DNA of 64,000 nucleotides from Istiophorus platypterus (Eukaryota > Chordata > Actinopteri > Istiophoriformes > Istiophoridae). The notes beneath the pieces are model-generated. The model was not told the origin of the DNA. It saw nothing but the letters and a program-made list of their open reading frames with translations, and ran no database searches. A program made the position numbers and the translations under genes. This document shows positions 37,599 to 60,480 of this stretch, in pieces (positions within the stretch are counted from its first letter, which is position 1; every line of letters begins with the position of its first letter). The DNA is taken from assembly GCA_016859345.1 (NCBI GenBank), contig CM029121.1, positions 7,133,911-7,197,910 of the forward strand. The letters run 5' to 3'.

Positions 37599-40342
37599 CA
37601 ACTACTTGTTGACTACCAATTATTTACACTGTACAGCAAAGTGACCGTTACAACAAACACCGTCTGAGGTCAGTTGTATTGTATTTAAATACATGTAATG
37701 CAAACTGAGATTCTTGTCTGTGTCATTTGATTCAAAGTTGTCCATTCAAGTCATTTCCCAAAAACTGAGACACAATCAGAAAGTCATGAGCACGTTATTC
37801 ACTCAGATCAACACACAAGCACACATTAGCACATACAGGGATAATATGACATTAATAACTGGTGCTACGATCCTCCAAAGGATCAAATTCTCAGCCATAT
37901 TATCCTATCATCAGATACAATATGCACATGCTTCATGAAAAGGAGAAAGTGATCATTACCTGAGCAGTTATATTTCTGTGATAAGGACCATGTCAGTTCA
38001 GGAAAAACCTTCAAAATATACTTTTAACTAGCTTATGCTTTGCAAATGTGTATATTATTATACATTTTTTCTTTTTTAATAACAACAAACACATACCTTT
38101 TCATGAAGGCAAAATACAGAGTGTCTTCTAAACGGCTAACTTTGTACTCAGCATTGTTTTTAATGGGAGTCTTCCTACCTTTGGAAACAATAACAACAAA
38201 AAAAAGAACTGTGGACTCACTTCCATTGGATACTGTTCTTGGACTTCTTCTCTATCAGTCCAATTCCCTCCAGCACATTGGTGATATCATAAATACGTCG
38301 TTTCTGCCGCACTGCCAAGGTGTCTGCAGCCTGAATAAAAGCACAAAATTGATTAAATATACAATAGAATTTACAGCCATCTCTTTGAGTAGACTTATAT
38401 CTACAAGCACATACAAATAAGGACTGCTGTATCTGTACCAACAGTTCAGTGCCCTGCAACCCAAAACCATGAGGTTTCACCACCCATCTTAGTGTCATTT
38501 AAACTTCCTTCCCAGTCCAACATCTTGGCGTTTAACAAACTAATGATAACCGTGTGGCTGGAGCTGATAAGGGTAGCAGTTGTCAGCAGGCCCTGTGGCT
38601 GAACTGGAGTCACAGACCTGCTGAAAGACATCTAATGATTTATAAGAGTTTTCATTTAAATGTCATTTTCATTTATTATTCACAAATGCAAAAAATGTAA
38701 AGACTTCCAGTTCAGTTTGGCTGCAGAAGTCACAGGTGACAGAGGCAAATAACATTTTAACTGATATTAATATACAAACCTAACCCTTCATTATACAGTG
38801 CTGAAAGTCACAGCTGTGTTTTACATTTTCTAGCAGTGTCAACACACAGATAGACTCCAGTCAGAGCAGAGTTTCAGTTTTTTTGTACAGAACACATTTA
38901 AGTCACAGGTCTTTTTTAGAAAATCCTTACAGAGTCTAAAATAGGTGTTATAATGCTATAGAATACTGATATATTCATATCCATCATCCAACGTTTGAGC
39001 TAATATCTGATAATAGAACAAGACACAAAGTTAAGTTTTTTTCAAACTGAGATCAAGTGTTTTAAGTGTTTTGTAAAAGTTAATCAGTTTCATAGTTCAT
39101 AAATACAGTAGGTTTTTATGGACAGATGAAAGTGACAGTGAAAGAGGAAAAAAAAGCATGGGGTGGTGTTTTCACTATCAGCAATACACAGTAACACCAT
39201 GAGTTTCGGCAGCTATGAAGCCAATCTGCCCGCCAAGTCACCGAGGCCACAGTGAAAAGGAAACTGTTCTATTTTACAAAGCAATGCTTGGCTGGTCATG
39301 CTGCCATCTGCTTCTCTAGTTTTGGTTGACATATAACATGGATGACAGTGTTTGTTAAAACGTTTCTATTTATATAGCAATCTGACAATTGCATTAACAT
39401 GTTTGGATAAGTCTGTACTTCAGATGTATGAGCATAAGGCCTATCAATCTTTTTTTTTTTGCACTGGCTGAAGTGTATTCTCAACCTTTTTATTTCATTA
39501 GGTGCAAAAACAAGTGGTTCGTTAAGTATCTTGAGTGACTGACATGAACAGGCTACTCAGGAAGTAGGATCATAGTTTTACGTGAGTGTTTAGGTAATAT
39601 TTGATCATCTTATTGAGAGGATGATGACCTATGCTGTGGTGTTGAACACAGCTAACGTCATTTAATGTACCTCTGACTGAAAAGCTAATGCACTGTCGTT
39701 AAAAACGTGTCCTTTGAGAGTAATTACTAAAGACCAAGTTTCGTTCGCACATGTCGTTAAGTGACCAAAACGTTATCAGGCAGGAATAAAAACTGTTCAT
39801 GTGTGAAGATGCAGTAGCGTTAGCTCAAAAGGGATCGACAAAAGATGACCCACTTTTTAAACTTTGAATCTGCAGGGGGCAGAGTCTGAAAAGTTGGCCG
39901 GTCTTCTTAAAAGTTCAGCTTGTAACCTTACTTCGCTCTCTCCCGGGAAGCGTGAAAAATACCATTAAAGCGTTTGAGCGGGGGACTGAAAGGAAGCCAG
40001 GTGTATAAAAACCAGAAGGCAACAAGCAAAGAGGTATCACCCATTCAAATTAGCCTGTCACACAGCTAGGCTAGGCTAACGGGCGAGCTAGCGAAAGTGC
40101 ATGTAACCTATCGACAGCGGGTAGGCTCAAAGTGACATGTGCTAGCTAACAACAAAGACCCCCGGCTGCATGCTCACGGCTTTCAGATCCAGCACTCCGT
40201 CCTTCGCCTCCTGCAGTAAAGTCACAAACTTGGTGGTGAGCAGTCCCAGGCTCTTTTCGTGCCTGCTCGGGGTCGGCGGCTGCAGCGAGTCCCCCACCGC
40301 TCCCGGATCGCCTCTGTTACTGGCCGACTCCAGCTCCATCAT
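33270..40342 (-). CDS. e2f4: Transcription factor E2F4
   Basis: Eleven coding exons, 5' to 3': 40342-40178, 38330-38221, 36979-36818, 35311-35268, 35162-35098, 35010-34822, 34559-34466, 34231-34085, 33756-33709, 33600-33556, 33385-33270 (stop TGA); 394 residues (human E2F4 is 413). E2F4 pairs with DP proteins and recruits p107/p130 to repress cell-cycle genes. Seen: N-terminal winged-helix region with LGLLTTKFVTLLQEAKDGVL and RRIYDITNVLEGIGLIEKK (the RRIYD helix contacts DNA), a leucine-zipper/marked-box dimerisation region (REIADKLIDLKAELDDL; AIRAPIGTQLEVPIPEA), a low-complexity Ala/Ser/Thr spacer, and the C-terminal pocket-protein-binding motif DYIYNLDETEGLCDLFDV. FEPIKSDPSE and the last 40 residues favour E2F4 over E2F5. 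Two in-frame ATGs open the CDS; the first is used. Intron 3 is AT-AC (listed separately); the other introns are GT-AG. Confidence 0.95.
34488..34507 (-). repeat. Coding trinucleotide run, poly-alanine
   Basis: (GCA)5-GCC read on the - strand gives six alanines in the e2f4 spacer. Human E2F4 instead has a polymorphic serine-coding AGC run just before FEPIK; here that position is only GSASSSASAAFEPIK. Confidence 0.85.
35312..36817 (-). other. U12-type AT-AC intron of e2f4
   Basis: No GT-AG pair fits between exons 3 and 4. The 5' splice site reads CAGCCC|ATATCCTTT, the exact minor-spliceosome AT-AC consensus. The 3' end reads CCCTTAAC, a near-perfect U12 branch site (TTCCTTAAC), about 11 bases before ATTCATAC|T. 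Joining there gives ..NNSP-MAYVKHED.., which aligns residue for residue with mammalian E2F4 (..NSC-LAYVTHED..). Length 1506 bases. Confidence 0.9.
37503..37594. repeat. Compound repeat (TATAG)n-(GT)n-(TA)n
   Basis: About eight TATAG pentamers (37503-37542), then GT units (to 37559), then pure TA (to 37594), inside the second e2f4 intron. Confidence 0.95.
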
Positions 40343-40960
40343 CGCTCGGGACCAGCTCCGTACTTCCCCCTACCTCCCCCCGACCAAACCCGGCCAAGCA
40401 AGCCCAGGAAAGCGCGCCCCTGCCGCCGCAGTCGGATAGACAGAAGGCCGGGGAAGCGTGTGGCGGGCAGCAGGTGTTTAACGCGTTAGTCCGACCCGGT
40501 TGGCTCCAAACGACTCGGGTCCGGCGAGCCGAGGCTGAGGCTGATTCAATGGAGAGAGCCGTTGGCCACGCGAGGTATGACGGGACGGTTCGAGCGCCGG
40601 AGGGAGCGTCTGCGACTGTTCACACCGACCGAGAAGCGCGAAACGAGGCCGGAGCGTGTTAAAGTAAAGCTGCGGAGCCGGTTGTTGCCAACCCGCCGGC
40701 CCGAGGTGCCGCGAACGAAGGTTAGCACAGGCGAAAATCAGCCGCTATTTTTGTTTTTAAGGTTGTGAAAAATAAAGGGTTTCCGCATCTTTTTCAAGAG
40801 GGGTGGCCATTTTTACACGCGCCCTAACGCACTCAAACTTGAAGAAAACACGCTCGCGCGCGCTCGCGAACGCGCGCGCGTGCGCCGTGCGCGCGTACGT
40901 TTCACGGCGAGATACTCGGCACGCGAGTTTGAATAGATTCATAAGTCGCGGTGTTTTCAT
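40343..40960 (-). promoter_or_regulatory. CpG-rich e2f4 promoter
   Basis: GC- and CpG-rich sequence directly upstream of the e2f4 start codon. It contains a perfect E2F consensus, TTTCGCGC on the - strand (40643-40636, about 294 bases above the ATG), and a YY1-like GCCATTTTT on the + strand near 40806. A 68-codon + strand frame (40562-40768) is arginine-rich only because of base composition. No TATA box is seen. Confidence 0.65.
40851..40900. other. CG-alternating, Z-DNA-prone segment
   Basis: Dense CGCGCGCG alternation with about twenty CpGs in 50 bases, upstream of e2f4. Such sequence favours Z-DNA and would mutate quickly if methylated, so it is probably kept unmethylated in the germline. 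Confidence 0.6.
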
Positions 40961-41149
40961 TGTTTTCCTTCGTATCTTCGACATTTTTTGCTACGCGCAG
41001 TGAAAATATTATCTACTTTTTATATCACATAATTATAACATATCACGTATTTTTTTTAAATTTTATTATCCATGACGACTGAGTAAATTCCATGTGCGGA
41101 TGAAGATAATGAAATAATAATAATAATAACGATAATCCTAATAATAGTA

Positions 41150-41215
41150 AACTTTATTTACGTAACGTCTTCCATACAGGAAATGCAGCTCAAAGTGCTT
41201 TACAATAAAGAAATC
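41150..41215. repeat. Teleost interspersed repeat fragment
   Basis: ACTTTATTTACGTAACG then ATGCAGCTCAAAGTGCTTTA resembles the widespread fish repeat 'tttatttgtatagcac...gcagctcaaagtgctttac'. Short and non-coding. Confidence 0.5.
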
Positions 41216-41876
41216 ACGTTGATAAGAACAGACATGAAGTGAACATAAAAACTGGGACAGAATGCAGTGATAACAATAAAGCCCGAATTAAAACTTGTAG
41301 GTGTAGTAAGGTTTTTTTTTTAATTTCACTTTGCTCATGTATGTTTTATTACATTATGTAGTAATCAGAGAGCATCTTTGGTTCGTCATTATGATAGCAG
41401 AACATTGTAAACTTACTTTAGTATCTCTAATTGTTTGTAGAGTTACTACATTATATACATTATCAAGACAGATAAGGAAGCAAATGCATAAACAAAAATT
41501 TTGATCTACATGTGGTTCGTAGTAGTAATAAACTTCTAAAAAGTTTAACTGTCCTTCATTAAATGGCAAGCAGAGGAAGGTTGTTTTTTTTTTAAGAAAA
41601 AGGTGTTAAAAAACACACCGACGGGTACAATCAACTTTACTATATCACTGCAACCCTGTGCTCACTCTACAGAAACCCAAAGTTAACTAAGATCTTGAAT
41701 GGAATTTGTTTGAAATGGAGACAAGAATATTGTCATATTCTAGTTGTGATGAGCTACCTCTTCTCTTCTCTTCTCTTCCTGCTCTGATCATTTGTCGACA
41801 ACGTAAATGTTTTGCCGTGAGGTATCTACAAAAATGAGTTTCATTCATAAACCATCCATCAACCGACCGTCTTTGG

Positions 41877-41893
41877 TCAGCAGGGGGCGCTAG
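41877..41893 (+). promoter_or_regulatory. CTCF-like motif between e2f4 and ferry3
   Basis: TCAGCAGGGGGCGCTAG matches the CTCF core CCASYAGRKGGCRS at all but its first base. It lies about 300 bases upstream of the probable ferry3 first-exon donor. Function is inferred. Confidence 0.45.
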
Positions 41894-42059
41894 TGCACAA
41901 GGAAAACGCTCTGATAAATATAACTTTGGCATCAAATGTTTCGTGGCTCTGTAAAACCGAATTGTACGTAAACGAGAATAAATAATTAAAAGAAAAATAT
42001 ATAGGATATAAAAACTTTTTTTCTAGAAATGTACAACAGTCATTCTGCACATTCGAGAA

Positions 42060-42194
42060 CATAACTAGACCCACAAAGAAGACGAAAGTGCTGTTGCTGT
42101 GCTACAGCTACACCCGAAGCAGTCAGCTGACTGAACCAAACACTAGCACTGGGCTTGAAAAGGAAATACATGAAATACTTTCATTCATACTCAG
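42060..42194 (+). other. Probable non-coding first exon of ferry3
   Basis: Ends with the strong donor ACTCAG|GTAAGT at 42194; the next acceptor in use is TTTTTCAG at 42761, eight bases before the ferry3 ATG. The 5' limit is a guess. No CpG island is present here, unlike at e2f4. Confidence 0.5.
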
Positions 42195-42769
42195 GTAAGT
42201 CTGCCTTTTATACGGTTTATATCTTCACCAAAGGGACAAAAAACCTCAGCTTGTTAGACGTTCCCACGACAGATGTTTCTCTTTTGTTATTTTTCGCTTG
42301 GTTCCTAAACGTTAGCTGTGCCGCTAGCTAACATGGAGCTAATTCTCCATGGACTTTAACCAGCTGATACAGAGCTGTGATCACAATCAGCTAAACCTGT
42401 TGATTTTAGTAAATGCAAAAACACGTCCGCTGCCAGTTAGACTGCAACAAGGTATTATTGATTTAAAAAATTGTCTCAACATGCTGTATGTACTGTATGG
42501 AAATCTTTTCCCCCTGCGGTATTATCATTCGTAATTTCAGAAATGGGAATATAAGACGAAGAGGAGGTTACGGAGGCCTGTCCATGGTGATGCATATCCT
42601 CTCTCTTTGTATTTTTGTTTGTTTATCTACTTCATAATTTCCCACCAGAATCATGTTTGATCAGATGGGGACTGGTTGGACAGATTTGCACATGGAGCAT
42701 TATTCCTGCGCAGTGATTAAAACTGTCCAGTCCCATTATAAAGTTGCCTTTTATTTTTCAGCTGTGACC

Positions 42770-55864
<13,095 letters not shown>

Positions 55865-58467
55865 TTGATAGAGATGCTGCCCCTTGCATCCATGTGGAAT
55901 TCAGAGTAACAGAGACATGTTAATTTTAACAGCACTGACCAGTTGCATTCCTTGTTTTTTTGTTTTTTTATTTGTTGTTGTATTTTTCGGGAACTTAAAA
56001 TGAACTGAAGTGGAGATCTTGTGAAAGAGCACATAACCCCCTTTCACTTTTTTAAATTACAGCAAATGGGTGACAGTGGGATCAAAATTTTACAATGGCA
56101 GTATAGCACTTACTATAGAGGTGCAAAAAGGATTTTAAACGAGAAGGGACATTGCAATTGCATTGCATGCAATTGATGAGCCTTGTTATTTTTTGCACTT
56201 TTCAAAGCTACACACATTATGAATACTTCTTACTGAGAGAGGACTGGAATCAGTGGCTTGCACACATAAAGCAGCTGCTGCAATTATTTCAAGCTTCTAG
56301 GGTGCGGTTCTGGTTGCAGAGTTTTATGTAGTCATGACATCAGCCACAGTTTAAAGCTGCACTCGGTAACTTTCCTCATGTTTGAGGTACAGCATAATGG
56401 AGCAGCAGGTGTTGCATTGGTGAAGTTGTTTCAGTTAACTGGTACACAGTTAAAAAGTCACCAATCACACAGGTGACGTGAATGTGAAGACAAGTAATGT
56501 TTACTTAAGTGATAAAGTTGGAAGGCATAGGCACTGGCAGTTGGACCCGATTAACATTTCTCAATAGCAGAGTTAGCGACCATGCTAAATGTGAAATTTT
56601 TAGTTTTCATATATGAACCCCTGTGGCCTGTGGACATCATATTTCATCTGTTGAATGTCCATGAATAGGCACAATGAATGACCACACAATCCGGCCTTCG
56701 TATGAGATTCAGCAGTCAAATCCCATGGGTGACAGTTTTCATATTTGAGGGTTAGGTCTTCTAGAAAGATGTGACATGTTCTTGGCTCTACTAGTATTAA
56801 AGACAAATGGCATTGCTGCTGAAATGAGCTATATGCAGGTGCTTTTATACTGCATTGCAGTAAGTTACAGGGACGATCAGTCTTCATGTGGGTTTATATG
56901 CACGTGTGTGGTCCCTTCCCCCTACCTCTGTTAACAGCAGATGGCACTGTTCCTAAATTTGAGTGAAAGACAAAGGTATGACAAGAGTGACTACACAGAG
57001 GCTTACACACTTATTATAAGGGAGAAAGTTTTATTGAATTTCAACTCAAGCCATTTCAGACAGCATTCATCATGAGTAAGTGCAGCCTCAGTAGTCGTAT
57101 ATCCACTGGTAAATGTTTGTCAAATGTGTTGGACACTTGAACCTATCAAAATGTGTATTCTGTTTACAATTTTATGTTTATTAAAAAAAGATACATGCTC
57201 ACCCCACTGATTTGATATACATTCTTCATGAAAAGCCATCATAAGCTCAAGACAGCGTTTTGCATTTTGGATGATTTCTTCTCCCCATTGCCTACAGTGA
57301 TGCATTTCTGGCGGCATTTGGTTCTGCATTTTATTTACTGTTGTTGGTTATCCGCAGGAACATAATCTCTCTGAAGTTAATAATCCATGTCATTCATTGG
57401 AATTACATTCCTGCACATCTAATGGTGGCCTATAAGCCATTTCAGACGGACTAAAATCATTTCAGCTTGTCAGAAAGTTTGCCGCAGCCACATTCATTGG
57501 TGGTATTAGGCTGATTAAAAGAGTTGAGAGTGTAGCAATCAAAGCAAGTTGCTTTCTCTTCTTTCAAGATAAACATGATGGCCATCAGCCCTGAGAGAGT
57601 TATGAGGTTTCTTAATAGCTTCATGTTGAAACCTGCAACTGTTTATATCATGCTGCCATGCTGAGAACCCACAAAATTGTAAGAATATGTATTGCTGGGT
57701 GTTTGGCATTCTTGGGATTGGTCTCAGTGGCCTGCAGTGTTGGGTTTCTTTGGGGAGGAGAGTGCAGGTTGCCGATTCAGCTTGAAAGTTCACCTCACCC
57801 TCTCTCAGTGCTGTACACATCCTTGAAAATGTTCCAGAGCAACATATTAACATTTTCAACCTGGACATGAAAATTTTTATTCACCTCAAAGTGTTTCTGA
57901 AGATTTACAGCACCCTAAGTTACATGTGGAGAACATGTACCACTCACAAATTCAGACACATGACCAGGGAACAGTTATCTACAGCATGTAATAGGCCATA
58001 CACTGTTCTCTCCCACATGTAACATTGTTTCTAGCCAGTTCAAGTGGAAAATCTATTATTTTTATTGGAATTAAAAGAAAGATTAATTCACATTAATTAT
58101 ATTGATCTATATGGGCCAACTGAGAAATACCTTTGCAGAAGGAAGATGTAATATGAATACGGTATTACATATATAAAATATTCTGCAGGCATTTAATCTT
58201 TCTATCTTTCTCACAACACAAAAATAAAGAGCTTCAAGGGGACATTTTTGCCCTGCCTTGGGAAGAAGGAAAGTTTTCTCTGCATACTTTCTCTGTTAAG
58301 GAATAGAATTATTCAGTGATAATTGATTTCCTCACTTAATTTATCTTGCGTGGGATTTACAGATTTGAGGAATGGACTGCCAGCATTGACTGGCTGGCAG
58401 TCTGGTTGTACATGGGAATCAGGGGAATATAAAGAAAAACACGTTATGTTTAAATATGACTTGGCTA
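55865..58467. other. ferry3 3' UTR and intergenic sequence
   Basis: No convincing exon. Variant ATTAAA signals occur at 56796 and 57180 and a canonical AATAAA at 58223; which of them ends ferry3 is unclear. The small frames on both strands look random. Confidence 0.5.
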
Positions 58468-58640
58468 GGGGCGTCTGGTGGCCAAATGGTTACGGTGCAT
58501 ACCACATAACCGCAACATCCACGGTTTGATTCCTAGCTGAAGGGCCTTTGTTGCATGTTATATCAGTCTCTGACTGCCTTTGGTTCCTGGCTCTCTCTAG
58601 GTTGTCAACTTTGAAATAAACACTAAATGAAATAGTAAAT
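58468..58640 (+). mobile_element. tRNA-derived SINE copy
   Basis: A polymerase III box A-like sequence (TGGCCAAATGGTTACGGTGC, 58479-58498) is followed 24 bases later by a box B-like GGTTTGATTCC (58523-58533), the layout of a tRNA-derived SINE head. The body ends in an A-rich AATAAACACTAAATG stretch. Without a foldable acceptor stem it is not a functional tRNA. Confidence 0.7.
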
Positions 58641-59534
58641 TGACTTGGAAAAGAAAATATGTAGAAGATACAGAAAAATATGCATGTACTGTCATGATGC
58701 AACATTAATGCAGAATATGAGGGAGAGCCATGTAAAAAGGCCCAGTCTTTTCAAACATAAAGGAATACCCTAAGATTTTTTAAAATGTCAACAGGTTTAG
58801 GCTGTGATCTGTCTCCCAGCCTGGCTTACTGTAGCTATACCTTACATATTCAATAACTAACTATAAGAGGCTAAACAGAACAATGTGAGACAGCTGTTAT
58901 GTGTTAATTATTGCAGTATAGCTTGATTTCTACATGCAATTAAAGTTATAAAAGTAGTTCTTTAGAATTATGTAGAAATGGGTATTACCTAATTGTGTGA
59001 AGACTAGTAGTCAAAAGACGCCTGTCTTCTGCTTCATGTTATGATATTTAAATGAGAAAACCAAACTACAAAGTACAGCGTGTGTGCCCCGGGGAGCAAA
59101 ATGTGTTACGACTGCTGAGAAACCCGAACGTATTTATCATTCATGATTTATAACGGTGCATAAACACAGAAGTATGAGGAGGAATAGAGGGAGTAGTAAA
59201 AAAAAGTTAACTGTTGATGATTAAAACACGAGAGTTAAATGATCTGGAAGAGCTGGAAACTAAAAGAAGATATGACTGCATTTTTCATTTATTTATTTAT
59301 TTTTTTTAATCCTGTGCATGTTAGTTTGGAGGTTTTGCCCCTCGCGTCACACACAACGCTACCGGAACTTGTCATAAATAAAAGCCTGCGTGTCACTCGA
59401 CGCGGCACGAAACGGGTCAGAGGAACATCGCACCGCGTTAACGCTGGTCCGTCGCCTTAAATCCTCTACTAATCTACAGCGGATTTTATTTATTTTGACA
59501 TAGATCGGATTAGTAACCGGTTCTTTGTCTCAAC

Positions 59535-60480
59535 GTGGCCCCTGCGGGCCGTCTCTTGGTACGTTTATTGCGAAAGGCGGGACCGGACGTCGCGGCGGTG
59601 AGCGCCCTGAGCGCCGCCGGCTTCACGGCGGCGGCCGCGGCGGGGTCGTCTGCTCCCGGCGAGCGGAGCGACAGCGGAGCGTCGGCGGCGGGCGAGTTGC
59701 TGCATGGATCCGCCGGAGCTGCGCACAACTTCAGGTGAACTCAGCTCCTACCGGGGCCCTTCTTTGTCGGAATGACACCGTCACAGCGTAGATACCTCGG
59801 TTATCCAGCCTTGTTCGTTTAATACCAACCCTGCGTGTTACTTCGGTACTTAACGGACGCTCCGCGGGCTGGAACTTATTCATTTTTCTGCGGCCGCTTT
59901 TCGGCGGCTGACCGCGTCGAAGCGGCGGACGAGGGGGTTTAAACCCGGACCCGAACTCCGGCTCGCATCGCCGGTTCCGTCCCCGGTCCGTGCTACGCCG
60001 GACACCGGGGTTTGGCCAGGCTTAAAATGGAAGCGTGTGTGACCGTGTTTGGTTTGGAGTCCGCGGCCGGGAGGTGTGCGGTTTAGCCGGGGGTCCGGCG
60101 AGCGGGGTTGCTTTCTGGAAGTTTTCCCCCGCTCCGCTCCGCGTCGCCGGCTGCGGCTCCGCCGCCAGACGCCCTGTCCCGGGGTTCGGTGCCAGGTGCC
60201 ATGGCGGCAGTGGCTTTACAGGCTCCCCCGCATATAAAACCCTCTAATGTCCGCACGAAAGCCTCCGTGTCGTTGGCTGTAAACAATCGGCGCTGGGTGG
60301 GAGAGAGCCCCGCTGTTTGGACGCACGGAGAAATGGAGGGGGAGGCGCGTCGGGACACCCCCTTTTTGGAAAAGTTGGTGGCAAACTCTCAGCTGGCGGT
60401 GGCAAGTTGGGTGATAACGGTGATCCGCATTGTTTTTGGTTTCTCTTGGGTTTTTCAGTGGTCTGGAGCCATCTGAGCTC
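59535..60480 (+). promoter_or_regulatory. CpG island, probable start of an unidentified gene
   Basis: About 900 bases of GC-rich, CpG-dense sequence contrasting sharply with the AT-rich flanks. Two possible coding starts lie in it: ATG at 59704, followed by ten codons (MDPPELRTTS) and a donor TTCAG|GTGAAC at 59734; and ATG at 60201 in a strong context (GCCATGG) opening a 91-codon frame. The downstream 3.5 kb shows no second exon, so a long first intron is implied. Confidence 0.6.
59704..59734 (+). CDS. Possible 5' coding exon of an unidentified gene
   Basis: ATG to the splice donor GTGAAC, encoding MDPPELRTTS plus one base. The start context is weak (T at -3). I do not recognise the protein. 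It could equally be 5' UTR sequence. Reading the same exon in another frame gives a longer Ala-rich frame that lacks an ATG. Confidence 0.2.

Noticed and set aside
40562..40768. 68-codon arginine-rich + strand frame upstream of e2f4
   Set aside because: Composition follows from the CpG island; it lies antisense within the e2f4 promoter, shows no splice context and no family resemblance.
58468..58540. Functional tRNA gene
   Set aside because: Box A and B motifs are present but diverged and no complete acceptor/anticodon stem set is visible; it fits a SINE head better.
59535..59738. Ala-rich 67-codon frame in the CpG island
   Set aside because: It begins at GTG, not ATG, with an in-frame stop just upstream (59514-59516), so it is not a credible start.
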